The translations under genes were made by a program, and so were the position numbers. A model generated the notes under the pieces. It saw only the letters and a program-made list of their open reading frames with translations. It was not told the origin of the DNA and ran no database searches. Shown here in pieces: positions 17,539 through 26,330 of a stretch of 64,000 nt of DNA. Origin of the DNA: Colwellia sp. MB3u-41 (GTDB lineage Bacteria > Pseudomonadota > Gammaproteobacteria > Enterobacterales > Alteromonadaceae); contig NZ_JACGUT010000010.1 in NCBI RefSeq assembly GCF_014076845.1, positions 117,865 to 181,864 on the forward strand, given 5' to 3'. Positions within the stretch are counted from its first letter, which is position 1, and the number at the start of each line of letters is the position of its first letter.

Positions 17539-18099
17539 TTATTTTGTTATTGAACGTGCGTTAATTCTTAAGACTGAAGTTTTTGGTGTACTATTTTGTT
17601 CAACCCTTTCCATATATTCTGCGCACTTTAATAGACCTTTGGCGACATGTTTTTCAATAGTACTTTCACTAAGGTTTAAATAGTTAGCAATTTCTTTTTG
17701 ACTAAAGCCGTAAACCTTTTTTAATATGAATGTTTTACGTACAACGTCAGATAATTGCTCGGTAGCACGGCAAAATAATAAGAAACGTTCTTTGCTCTCA
17801 AACTGTTCTTCAAATTTTAACGAGGTTAATCCAACCACAGGGTCAGAAAAATCATCAAGCGGGTCGTTGTATTTATTATCCCACTTATTAACGTGATTTA
17901 AAGCAAGGTTTTTAGCTGTTTTAAGCATAAAACTGCGGGCGTATTTTATTTCTTCTTTGAGATCCGCTTCATAAGTACGAATAAACGTTTCTTGAATAAT
18001 GTCATCAATATCATCAGGACTGACAATTTTATTGATATAGCGCTTGATGTTAGCGGTGTAATTAACAAACAGCGTAGTGAATTTACTATTCTGAGCCAT
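17539..18099 (-). CDS. ECF sigma factor, FecI-like
   Basis: RNA polymerase sigma factor of the extracytoplasmic-function group, expected to switch on the receptor operon when the receptor is occupied. Sigma region 2 is seen in INKIVSPDDIDDIIQETFIRTYEA (split here as INKIVSPDDIDD and IIQETFIRTYEA). Region 4 is seen in LKKVYGFSQKEIANYLNLS, followed by SESTIEKHVAKGLLKCAEYM. The ATG at 18097-18099 is preferred; a GTG at 18156 would add 19 residues that look unrelated to the family. Neither start has a clear Shine-Dalgarno. It is the first gene of the three-gene operon with FecR and the TonB receptor. Confidence 0.93.
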   Translation of the reverse strand: MAQNSKFTTLFVNYTANIKRYINKIVSPDDIDDIIQETFIRTYEADLKEEIKYARSFMLKTAKNLALNHVNKWDNKYNDPLDDFSDPVVGLTSLKFEEQFESKERFLLFCRATEQLSDVVRKTFILKKVYGFSQKEIANYLNLSESTIEKHVAKGLLKCAEYMERVEQNSTPKTSVLRINARSITK

Positions 18100-18383
18100 T
18101 GTTGTTATTATTATTTTATTTTGACAGTTAGTGTAGGGGGAAAAACAAACAATCACAATGGTGTTTGGATAGGTATTCTACAAAGCTTTTAGGTTGTTGT
18201 ATTCGTTTTGTAATGGCACGTTAAATGAAAATATGAATAAAATAACACCGGTAAAGTAGCGGCTAAATATTAATGAGGAGGATGTCACCAAAAACAATCG
18301 AAATAAATAATTACATTTACTCACTTGAAAAATATGTTTGTTACTCAATATTATTATAGGTAATCATCAACTCAGAGAAATTT

Positions 18384-18686
18384 GTGTATAAATTTATTTT
18401 TACAATATTTTTATTTTCTGTAACTTACTCAACTATTGAGTTGGGTTATAGTGTTGCTGATGAAATAAAAGTTAACACTGCTAGCACGTTATTTCTTGAT
18501 GTAGTGACTGATATTCAATTAGATTCAGAACATGAGTTGTATTCTTTAGTTACAGATACCGATAGAAATAATAGAATACTTCAACTAACTCACCTATCTA
18601 AACACCTAGCAAACAAAAATCTAAACAGATTAAAAAATAAATTTCAATCTCTGCAACCAAGAGCTCCTCCCTCTATCACTGTATAA
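18384..18686 (+). CDS. Possible small secreted protein, hypothetical
   Basis: A 100-codon frame from GTG at 18384 encodes a hydrophobic N-terminus like a signal peptide (KFIFTIFLFSVTYSTIE) and a polar remainder ending LQPRAPPSITV. I recognise no family. An AGAGA element precedes the start at a short distance. It lies alone, divergent from the ECF sigma gene, so it could be a neighbour regulated with that operon, or it could be spurious. Confidence 0.4.
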   Translation: MYKFIFTIFLFSVTYSTIELGYSVADEIKVNTASTLFLDVVTDIQLDSEHELYSLVTDTDRNNRILQLTHLSKHLANKNLNRLKNKFQSLQPRAPPSITV

Positions 18687-18992
18687 ATCTCACCACTTAT
18701 CATTAAGTCAATTTTCGTCTTGTTTTTTGGCGTCATGTCGCTCATTTATTGAGAAGACTGTTCTGATGATACAAGCATTTTTTTTCATGAAGCATAGGAT
18801 TAACATTCTATTTGATAAAGAGTGAAACCTTAGTTCTACACTGAACTGATTAATTGTATAAACGCTATTTTTGAACCCGCATTTGATCAGCTTAGCAGCG
18901 AACTTAAACATTCCGTTAGGTATAAAACACGATTGATCGTTAGTTGATCGTTCTGTTAAAGCCGTATTATTTTTATAAAATTAGAGGTTATT

Positions 18993-19553
18993 ATGAAAAA
19001 ATTACAATTATTTGATTTAGATTTAGTCGATAACATTATTTCTCCCGAGTATTTTGAACAAACAACGTTAATGTCTCCAGCTAAACAGGTGTTTACTGAC
19101 TTTAAGGCGTATAAAGCATTAGTTATTGAAGGAGTGACTACCGCAGCGGAAGCCTTAAACTTAATGCGAAAAACCCATGTAACAATGAAAATCGTTGTTT
19201 CAAAAAATGATGATTTTATGGGGATAATTAGTACCGAAGAGTTAACCGAACGCCTTATAGTTTCAGAGGTTGCTAAAGGACGTGATCGCCATGAGGTCTT
19301 AGTCAGTGATTTGATGCTTGCAAGAGATACGTTACATGCGTTTGACTTTAAGGAAATAGAAAAAGCCACTGTTAATGATGTTGTTGCGGCATTAGAAAAC
19401 TATGGGTTACGTCATTGCTTAGTTCTTGATAGAGAGCATCATCATATTCGTGGTGTTATCTCTTCTAGTGATATTGCGAAAGAGTTACATTTAGCAATAG
19501 ACATTTATCCTAAACCTTCCTTTAGCCAGATTTTTAAAGTTATTCATACGTAA
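18993..19553 (+). CDS. CBS-domain pair protein
   Basis: The protein is a tandem pair of CBS domains, which bind adenosine-containing ligands such as AMP, ATP or SAM and usually regulate a partner. CBS1 covers about residues 45-95 (ALVIEGVTTAAEALNLM; FMGIISTEELTERL). CBS2 covers about 105-170 (VSDLMLARDTLHAFD; HIRGVISSSDIAKEL). There is no catalytic domain. The ATG at 18993 follows AGAGGTT. It is a single-gene unit ending before a strong hairpin. Similar stand-alone CBS proteins are common in Alteromonadales; the target is unknown. Confidence 0.88.
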   Translation: MKKLQLFDLDLVDNIISPEYFEQTTLMSPAKQVFTDFKAYKALVIEGVTTAAEALNLMRKTHVTMKIVVSKNDDFMGIISTEELTERLIVSEVAKGRDRHEVLVSDLMLARDTLHAFDFKEIEKATVNDVVAALENYGLRHCLVLDREHHHIRGVISSSDIAKELHLAIDIYPKPSFSQIFKVIHT

Positions 19554-19649
19554 AGGCTTGCTAACCTTAACGTGAGTGTAAATCTTGCTCGATGAATCCA
19601 TTAAAAGCGCCACTCATTTACATTTAAAAGGTTAACCGTTTTAATGCTG

Positions 19650-19691
19650 AACCGGTAAATAACCTAACTTAAATTAGGTTATTTACCGGTT
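19650..19691. terminator. Strong hairpin between convergent genes
   Basis: Perfect 18-base arms (AACCGGTAAATAACCTAA and TTAGGTTATTTACCGGTT) with a six-base loop. It lies between the CBS-pair gene and the convergent kinase gene. It lacks a T-run, so termination may be Rho-assisted or the hairpin may protect message 3' ends. Confidence 0.6.
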
Positions 19692-19729
19692 GCTTATTTA
19701 ATCATATAAAGAGATAAAACTGTGCTGCA

Positions 19730-20830
19730 CTAAATTAAGACGAGGGAGGAATGATGAGTTATTTTATTCAGTTTTTCATGGTTTTTATGTAATAAACGAT
19801 AAAGATTAAGCTGGTTTTTGGCTCGCTCTAAGTTATGGCCTTCATGTTCAACATGAAAATAGTTATCACCATCTAAATAATCTGTTAAAAACCGAACACC
19901 GATCATAAATGGGAGTAACTGTGCGCCAATGGCTAAGCTTTGCTGCTCAAGTTCAGACATTTTATCACCAAAGGCTTCAATATAACCTTGTGCTAATGCA
20001 CTATAAATATCATAACTAACCGACATATTAGCTAAATCTTTGCCATCTTCAGGTAAGTTTGAACAACAGGTTCTGACCATATCGCCAAAGTCATGCATGA
20101 GGTATCCCGGCATACAAGTGTCTAAATCAATCACAGCAAGTGGTATGTTCGATTTGGCACAAAACAATAAATTATTAATTTTAGTATCGTTATGGGTAAC
20201 TTGTATTGGAAGTTGTTGTGTTAAGAGTACGACTTCATCAATAAAATTTTGTTGTGCAAAGCAAAAATCAACTAATGTTTGGCATGACGATAAGCGATGC
20301 TGTGGATCAGCTTTAATGACCGCTCTTAAATGATTAATTCGCTTAGACAAATTATGAAAATCAGGGATAGTTTCGACTAACGATTCGGCAGGGAAATCAC
20401 CTAATGCAGAAGTAAACTGCGCAAAAGCTGAGCCGACTTGTCTCGCTTGCTCTGGCGTTTTAACTTCCTCAACGGTAAAGCAATTGGGTATGTATTGAAT
20501 AGCACGCCAATACTCATTGCTCGCATCAATAACCATCGCTTCTGCATTTATAGTAGCGACTTGCCCAATGGGGGATAGCGAATATAAATTTTTTTGTTTT
20601 TTTGCTAGTAAGTGTTTGTTAACTAAGTCGTTATTGTTAATAACGTCTGCGGGCTTCTTAAAAACGTTTTTATTGATTCGCTGTAAAACAAAATTAGCGT
20701 TATTACTACTGACAAGATATGTGCTGTTAATTAAGCCGTTCCCTAACGGAGATACTGTACAGTTATCAATAGAGCATCGGTAATTCGTTAAAACTTGGTT
20801 TAGAATTTCGTTATTAACAACTTTAGTCAT
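19730..20830 (-). CDS. APH-fold phosphotransferase, N-acetylhexosamine kinase-like
   Basis: A small-molecule kinase of the aminoglycoside phosphotransferase/choline kinase fold. The catalytic loop is VTHNDTKINNLLF (HxD....N) and the metal-binding segment is VIDLDTCMPG, followed by MHDFGDMVRT. The N-terminus has the nucleotide-binding pattern of the family (GNGLINSTYLV; FVLQRIN). The close agreement with NahK-type N-acetylhexosamine 1-kinases in these segments suggests a sugar substrate, but the assignment is by memory of motifs. Its length of 366 aa fits. It is alone on its strand, convergent with the CBS gene. Confidence 0.85.
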   Translation of the reverse strand: MTKVVNNEILNQVLTNYRCSIDNCTVSPLGNGLINSTYLVSSNNANFVLQRINKNVFKKPADVINNNDLVNKHLLAKKQKNLYSLSPIGQVATINAEAMVIDASNEYWRAIQYIPNCFTVEEVKTPEQARQVGSAFAQFTSALGDFPAESLVETIPDFHNLSKRINHLRAVIKADPQHRLSSCQTLVDFCFAQQNFIDEVVLLTQQLPIQVTHNDTKINNLLFCAKSNIPLAVIDLDTCMPGYLMHDFGDMVRTCCSNLPEDGKDLANMSVSYDIYSALAQGYIEAFGDKMSELEQQSLAIGAQLLPFMIGVRFLTDYLDGDNYFHVEHEGHNLERAKNQLNLYRLLHKNHEKLNKITHHSSLVLI

Positions 20831-21018
20831 AATTATTTACTGCTAGCGTTTGTCATTGATAAATTTAAAGACAAAATAGTCCTTCACTTTAGAATGTTAT
20901 TGGCTGATTTTTTGAGATGAAATCAATGGCTATATTAATAGAAAGCCGCAAATATGGGAAGTTAAAGCTTTCCTCATATTTACGAAATGTTGGTGTCTTT
21001 AATTAAGTTAACATACCT

Positions 21019-22563
21019 TTATGCAGAAATGCATCGTACGGTCAGTAATAATTTACCTGAGTTATTGCCGTAATAACGCACTAAGTCATTAGCATAAGCG
21101 CAAAACTCTCCAGATTTAGGGGCGGTATAATGCGTTAATTCAGTACCAATGAGAAAAGCATCGTCACTTGCGGTTCCTATTGAGCCAATTAACGTAAACC
21201 ACTTTGCATCAGGAAAGCGTTTAAACGGCGCCATTGCGGCAATAGCAATCTCCTTTAATCCTAAGGATACATCATCTCTATCCCAGCCATTAGCATCACA
21301 AGCTATGGTGGCGTCAAACCATTGCTGCTGTTTGTTATTTACTGAGTTTTCAACAATAAACTGATACGTTTTACCTTTCTCAAGCATTAGCGCGGTATGA
21401 TTATTAGGCTCATAAGCGAATATGCTGACGATGGTTGATTGACCCATATCGAGTACTTTTAAATTTCGTTGTGCGAATACAATATGATCTTTAACCCCAG
21501 TCGCCGCTATTTTTTCTTCGCTGGGGTAAATAATTTGATGTGGAACGCCTTTTAATGTTTCGGGCCGATAGTCTCTATCGCCATTGATCCTTTGCGCAAC
21601 AGAGTGATGAACGATAGGTAAGGTGCTGGAAACTTCGTCATGGGCAATTACACAACAACGTCGGTCGGTTAAGGTGAACCAGTTAATAATGGGAAGACGG
21701 TCTTGTTGATGATTTTTACCAAAAACATTAGGCGTTATAATAACATCATCAATGCTAATATTATATTTGGTTTTTTCAGGTAAAAGTGTTGTGAAGTCAA
21801 TGTCATCCATGGTTTTTAAGGTTAATTTAATGGGTAATTCTTTAAGCCAATTAAGCATGAACCGTAAAGTAATGTCAGATAAACCATCGCGATAATAGCC
21901 GCCGCCCACATCTGAATGTGCTCCGGCAAACCACACTTCTAAAATACGTTCATCAAGGTTCATTAGTGTTGGTTGAAAGGCTTTTCTTTTATCATCAAGT
22001 GCAACCATATGAAGGGCTTTTTCTACAGTAGAAGCAAGTGTATGACCATGCTCAAAGATAACCTCAGAATGAGGACGATCGTTTTTACTTAAGTTAGGTA
22101 AACCAATCGAAGCAACCGTTTCAAAAATCGCCTGGTAGATTTTCAGCTCTGGCATATCATGGCTAATAATAGTGCAAAAGCGCCTCGCAAGTGCTCCTCC
22201 TCGACTAAACCCTGTTAAAAGTACTTCATCACCAATTTTAAAATGTTGAATAAAGTCTGCTTTTGCTTGGTTGAGAATATTAGCAACATCTGATTTTTCT
22301 GGAGAGATTAAAGCATTAATAGCTCGTCGTAATCGACTGCCATAAGTACCAATACCGTGATAGTAGAAGCATTTTTGTTTACTGTTTTCCCAACCACTTG
22401 CATGGCCAGCAGCACTTTTTAAATTTCCGCCACACAGTAAATGAAACTTAACTATGTTGGTAATATTGTCGTCTTTTTTGGTCCCCTGAGCGTTGATGCT
22501 CTGTTCAGCGTCACTTGGTTCATTAGAAGTACCATCAAAGTTAAAAATAAGTAATGATGACAT
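21019..22563 (-). CDS. DUF2235 alpha/beta hydrolase, phospholipase-like (Tle1-type fold)
   Basis: The protein opens with the DUF2235 signature (LLIFNFDGTSNEP) and has a lipase-type nucleophile elbow LLTGFSRGGALARRF with Ser120. HSDVGGGYYRDGLSD matches the conserved GxHxDVGGGY region with the acidic and His residues. DUF2235 includes Tle1 phospholipase effectors of type VI secretion, but also non-secreted hydrolases. Here there is no VgrG, PAAR, immunity-like gene or other T6SS gene nearby, and no signal peptide. The C-terminal 170 residues (from about 345) form an extra domain I do not recognise. The start ATG follows AAGGAA. The gene is downstream of, and on the same strand as, the mipA operon, 70 bases after the kinase gene. 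Confidence 0.85.
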   Translation of the reverse strand: MSSLLIFNFDGTSNEPSDAEQSINAQGTKKDDNITNIVKFHLLCGGNLKSAAGHASGWENSKQKCFYYHGIGTYGSRLRRAINALISPEKSDVANILNQAKADFIQHFKIGDEVLLTGFSRGGALARRFCTIISHDMPELKIYQAIFETVASIGLPNLSKNDRPHSEVIFEHGHTLASTVEKALHMVALDDKRKAFQPTLMNLDERILEVWFAGAHSDVGGGYYRDGLSDITLRFMLNWLKELPIKLTLKTMDDIDFTTLLPEKTKYNISIDDVIITPNVFGKNHQQDRLPIINWFTLTDRRCCVIAHDEVSSTLPIVHHSVAQRINGDRDYRPETLKGVPHQIIYPSEEKIAATGVKDHIVFAQRNLKVLDMGQSTIVSIFAYEPNNHTALMLEKGKTYQFIVENSVNNKQQQWFDATIACDANGWDRDDVSLGLKEIAIAAMAPFKRFPDAKWFTLIGSIGTASDDAFLIGTELTHYTAPKSGEFCAYANDLVRYYGNNSGKLLLTVRCISA

Positions 22564-22633
22564 AACTTGTTCCTTGTTTTAATAATGATCTTATTTGAAG
22601 AACAAGCATAGTTAAGCGTTGGTGAAATGGCTA

Positions 22634-23950
22634 TTATTTTGAATTATCTGTATTGCTCTGCGTTGGAAATAATAAACTAAAGCGTGCACCTGAAAGGTGA
22701 GTGGCGACATCTGCTTTAATTTTTCCTTGATGCCAATCCATCACTTTAGCACTAATCGCAAGCCCCAAACCAAAGTGTCCTTGTTCTCGTGAACGCGAAC
22801 TGTCGAGTTTTATAAAAGGAGAAAATATAACATCTCGTTTATCTTTTGGAATACCGTCACCGTCATCTTCTACCGCTATTTCAACCCCTTGGTTAGTAAT
22901 GACTATTGACAGTATTACTTGTGATTTTGCATGCTGAATAGCATTACTGACTAAGTTTAGTGCGGCGCGATAACACCAATGAAAATCTAAAGAATAGGCT
23001 TTTTTTGAGGCTAATGACTGACAGGTTAACTTAATATTATGTTGCTCAGCTAATGATTGACAGTCACTAGTCACCAGCTCAATTAAATTATTTACATCAA
23101 TTAACTCAGGCTTTAAGTGAAAGCTTTGCCTTTCCATGCCCGCATAGTCTAGAAAAGCGGTGGTCATATCTTCCATACGTGTTAATTCATTTTCCATACG
23201 CGACAAATAATTATTTTTCTTTGTTAAATCATCACAGTCTAAAGCTGCTTCAACACCAAATCGTAAACACGACATCGGTGTACGAATATCGTGAGAAATA
23301 CTTCGGGCAAGAATTTTATTATCAGCGACCAGCTTCTCTATACGCGCCGCCATATGATTAAAACTACTTTCTAAAGTATTGATATAAGACAAACGGTTAT
23401 AAGGCACACGTACTGAAAGATCGCCTGCGCCTATTTTGGCCGCTGCAAAAGTAAGTAAGTAAAGCCGACGTGTTAAAGGTAATAGCCACAGCAATAAAAT
23501 ACCACAAATACCTAGGTAGAGAATTAAGGTAAATAAAAGGTTTTCTTGTTCATTTTCAGGCACCAGCTGAGGTAACTGTAAATGTATAAGTATCTCTGGG
23601 TGTAAGGTTACTTTTCTTAATAAGTAAGCGTCGTCGTTAGATGCAAGCAGTAACCCACCTGTTTGCGAAAGTTGTGCGAGTAAAGATTGTGGTAGGGCAA
23701 TATTATCAGTATTTTCAAGTGAAACATTAACCTGATAATACTGTGCTAATTGACGTGTTTTTGCTAATAATTGCTCGACTTTTATAGTTGATAGTTGTTG
23801 TTCAAAACCATCAATGAGTTTTTGATAAATCACTAATTCAGTATTTTCATACTCATCACCTTGTTTAGCGACAAGTTTATCGAGCCCCCAACTAATGATA
23901 AATAATGCGCCTAAAACCGCAACTACCATACTGATATATAAGCGCTTCAT
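22634..23950 (-). CDS. Sensor histidine kinase of the MipA/DUF3019 operon
   Basis: Classical membrane histidine kinase. TM1 is at about 5-22 and TM2 at about 139-158, framing a periplasmic sensor of about 115 residues with no known domain. A HAMP linker follows (AAAKIGAGDLSVRVP), then HisKA with SISHDIRTPMSCLRFG (His220) and a HATPase with NLVSNAIQHA, EDDGDGIP and HFGLGLAI. It lies five bases after the response regulator gene and is the last gene of the mipA-DUF3019-regulator-kinase order. The general layout is like RstB/CpxA-type envelope sensors. Confidence 0.93.
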   Translation of the reverse strand: MKRLYISMVVAVLGALFIISWGLDKLVAKQGDEYENTELVIYQKLIDGFEQQLSTIKVEQLLAKTRQLAQYYQVNVSLENTDNIALPQSLLAQLSQTGGLLLASNDDAYLLRKVTLHPEILIHLQLPQLVPENEQENLLFTLILYLGICGILLLWLLPLTRRLYLLTFAAAKIGAGDLSVRVPYNRLSYINTLESSFNHMAARIEKLVADNKILARSISHDIRTPMSCLRFGVEAALDCDDLTKKNNYLSRMENELTRMEDMTTAFLDYAGMERQSFHLKPELIDVNNLIELVTSDCQSLAEQHNIKLTCQSLASKKAYSLDFHWCYRAALNLVSNAIQHAKSQVILSIVITNQGVEIAVEDDGDGIPKDKRDVIFSPFIKLDSSRSREQGHFGLGLAISAKVMDWHQGKIKADVATHLSGARFSLLFPTQSNTDNSK

Positions 23951-23955
23951 TTATT

Positions 23956-24651
23956 TTATTCAGCCCAAGCGTCGGCAACAAATAAATAACCTTTGCCCCA
24001 AACCGTTTTGAATTTTTGTGGCTTTTGCGGATCGTCATTAAATATTTTACGCAGCGTTGAAAGCATCACATCAAAGCGACGGTCTTGTCCGTCGTATTCA
24101 CGACTTTTTAACGCTTTAAATACCGTATCTCGGTCAACCACTTCTCCAGCATGACTGGCAAGAAAGGTTAAAAAAGCAAATAAGCTGGTGGATAATTCAA
24201 CTTCTTCATTCTTATAAGTGACTCTTTTAGCTTCACTGTTAATAATAAGTGAGCCATGGGTAATGATTTGCGTAGACGTTTCTATGGGAGCGCTATGTTT
24301 TAAAGCACCTGTTATTCTAGCAAGGAGGGCGCGTGGACGAACAGGCTTTATCACATAGTCATTAGCGCCAGCTTCTAGGCCAATAACTTCATCAAACTCA
24401 TCGGCTCTTGCTGTTAGCATTATAATAGGTAGCTGACTTTCTTGGCGAATTAACCGGCAGACCTCAATACCATTTAAACCCGGTAACATAATGTCGAGCA
24501 ATACCAATTGTGGTTGAAACTTTTCCATAGCGTCCATCACTAAGTCACCGCGAGCTACATGGTCGACAATAAAATTTTGTTCGCGAAGATACTCACAAAC
24601 CCAATCAGCTAATGTTAAATCGTCTTCTACTAATAAGATTCGACTGGTCAT
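23956..24651 (-). CDS. OmpR-family response regulator
   Basis: DNA-binding response regulator: a receiver domain with acidic pocket LLVEDD, phospho-acceptor Asp53 in LLDIMLPGLNG and the late Lys in YVIKPVRPRALLARI, then a winged-helix output domain (LSTSLFAFLTFLASHAGEVV; RRFDVMLSTLRKIF; WGKGYLFV). It partners the adjacent kinase and probably controls the upstream mipA and DUF3019 genes. The length of 231 aa is standard. Confidence 0.95.
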   Translation of the reverse strand: MTSRILLVEDDLTLADWVCEYLREQNFIVDHVARGDLVMDAMEKFQPQLVLLDIMLPGLNGIEVCRLIRQESQLPIIMLTARADEFDEVIGLEAGANDYVIKPVRPRALLARITGALKHSAPIETSTQIITHGSLIINSEAKRVTYKNEEVELSTSLFAFLTFLASHAGEVVDRDTVFKALKSREYDGQDRRFDVMLSTLRKIFNDDPQKPQKFKTVWGKGYLFVADAWAE

Positions 24652-24682
24652 TTTCTCTTTCCTTATCCCTTTTATGTTGGCA

Positions 24683-25162
24683 CTAAAATATACGCCAGCG
24701 ACGTTTTCTTGGGGTTGCTTCGTGTACCCAGCTTACCTCTACTGCTGCTTCTGCAATAACGTTATTGTCTTTTGATGACATGAGCTGGAATTCAATTTTT
24801 TTGTTTGACTCAAAATTGAAACTAATTTGGTTACCCATGCTATTTTCCCAACATTGTATGCGTTGTCGCTTTTCTTGCGCCACTTCAGGCTGCTTAATAT
24901 AGAGACAATAATTTTCTTTAATATCGCTAGACCAAGTTAGTTTTACGTTAGCATAACAAGTTCTGCCGTGTCGCAAAGCAATACAATTTGCCGGTTGTGC
25001 TGAAAATGAGACGCGACTGAGTGACAATTTATTTACTTTATCGGCTTGCTCATCTTGATCTTTCTTCGTTAACTCTGCAGCCAGGCTAGGCTGGAAGCTG
25101 GCAAATAAACAGCTTAATAATAACCACTTTTTAGCATGTCCATTGCTAAGTTTAAAATACAT
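24683..25162 (-). CDS. DUF3019 secreted protein
   Basis: Small secreted protein with a signal peptide (WLLLSCLFASFQPSLAA) and a beta-rich domain carrying four cysteines (NCIALRHGRTCYANVKLTW; ENYCLYIKQP; IQCWENS). This matches the DUF3019 family, which in Alteromonadales and Shewanella is found next to MipA/OmpV and a two-component pair. It overlaps the mipA end by 11 bases. The function is unknown; the conserved neighbourhood suggests a part in envelope stress or cation/peptide sensing. Confidence 0.85.
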   Translation of the reverse strand: MYFKLSNGHAKKWLLLSCLFASFQPSLAAELTKKDQDEQADKVNKLSLSRVSFSAQPANCIALRHGRTCYANVKLTWSSDIKENYCLYIKQPEVAQEKRQRIQCWENSMGNQISFNFESNKKIEFQLMSSKDNNVIAEAAVEVSWVHEATPRKRRWRIF

Positions 25163-26015
25163 AGAGTACCCCTAACATCACTTCTGTTAAGTATTGCTTA
25201 CCTGTTATCGGGCTATTTTTAATGGCTGTTGAATAATAACTTTGCGTTATACCAGCGCTGAACGACCATTTTTTAGAAATGGGGTGGCGAGCAAAAATTT
25301 CTAATTGAGCTTTGTAGCTACTACCGGGTTTATAAAAGGGGCGTACCGCAGATATTTCATCTTTTTTTACACCGACAAAGTAATTGGTAACTTGTTCAGA
25401 ATAATGCGTAAAACCGGCGCCAAAGTATATGTCCCAGTTTCGATAAGGGACTAACTTGCTATAAAAAACATCAGCTAACCAGCCATTAGTGCTCAATGCG
25501 GCTAAATCAACAGATAAAATGGCATTGTCATAGAAATGAGAATAACGAAGACCAAAACCTTCACCAAAGTCCCTTTCTTTGAGTTTGGCTAAAGTAGGAA
25601 TATCATGGTTATTATTTTCTATTACGGTTTTGGGGTCGTAACCGGGTAAGTAAGTTTTGTGGAGAATATCAAGTTCCCAACTCTCCTGAACAATCAGTTC
25701 ATAACCCACTTCTCCACCTAACAATACGGCATCAGAGCGGCGATGATTCGACTGAATAAAAAAGCCTTTATAATAAACATCAAGTAACAGTGAAAGATTG
25801 AGATAATCACTAAATTCTGATTGCTCATCTCCTTTTAAAAAACCTTGTTCATAGCTAGCAGAAATCCCGCCCATTACTTGCCAACTGAACGTTTTGTCAA
25901 ACACGGTGGTTTCATTTTTATGCTGGGGATCAGCCGCTAAAGCTGATACAGATATCAAGGCTATAAATAAAGCCAATAGTTGATTTTTAGACCCTATTAA
26001 AATTTTTCTGAGCAT
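25152..26015 (-). CDS. MipA/OmpV-family outer-membrane protein
   Basis: Outer-membrane beta-barrel of the MipA/OmpV family. A signal peptide ends ALIAL-like SVSALAA|DP near residue 28, then strands such as WQVMGGISASYEQGF, SDAVLLGGEVGYELI and EGFGLRYSHF follow, ending EVMLGVLYVF with a terminal Phe. MipA in E. coli is a scaffold between murein synthases and hydrolases, and OmpV-like proteins are also linked to antimicrobial-peptide and metal responses. It is the first gene of the four-gene operon with DUF3019, regulator and kinase. The ATG at 26015 has no strong Shine-Dalgarno by eye. Confidence 0.9.
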   Translation of the reverse strand: MLRKILIGSKNQLLALFIALISVSALAADPQHKNETTVFDKTFSWQVMGGISASYEQGFLKGDEQSEFSDYLNLSLLLDVYYKGFFIQSNHRRSDAVLLGGEVGYELIVQESWELDILHKTYLPGYDPKTVIENNNHDIPTLAKLKERDFGEGFGLRYSHFYDNAILSVDLAALSTNGWLADVFYSKLVPYRNWDIYFGAGFTHYSEQVTNYFVGVKKDEISAVRPFYKPGSSYKAQLEIFARHPISKKWSFSAGITQSYYSTAIKNSPITGKQYLTEVMLGVLYVF

Positions 26016-26330
26016 TATTTTTACCCTATTAATCGCTTGTGAGTTAAGCGTTTTTTGTCATGATTTATTCATAAATTCTTATTATTTTTTGTCTGACTAA
26101 ATGTTATCAAATGTAACTGAGTTTTGTCGGATATATAGGGGTTAAAAATTGTAAGCAAGTACACACGAGGTGTTATCTTAAACGTTAACATCACAGTTAC
26201 AAAGCTATAACGAGAAAATTTTTCATGTATAGCTTTTGACTATGGCTAGCCAAGAGAAAGAATATTTTAACTTTGGTTAAAAGTTGATTATGCTCTAGTG
26301 ATAAATTGTAATCAGCCTTAGGTTAACTTC
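26016..26330. other. Divergent intergenic region between mipA and gcdH
   Basis: These 315 bases must carry the promoters of both the mipA operon and gcdH. I see no clear -35/-10 pair or strong palindrome. A TTAGG element near 26319-26323 can serve as the gcdH ribosome binding site. Confidence 0.4.

Noticed and set aside
18708..18911. 67-codon minus-strand frame between the small secreted protein and the CBS gene
   Set aside because: No ribosome binding site, no recognisable features, and its position covers the expected CBS-gene upstream region.
21019..22563. Type VI secretion effector-immunity locus around the DUF2235 gene
   Set aside because: No VgrG, PAAR, Hcp, chaperone or immunity-like gene is present on either side.
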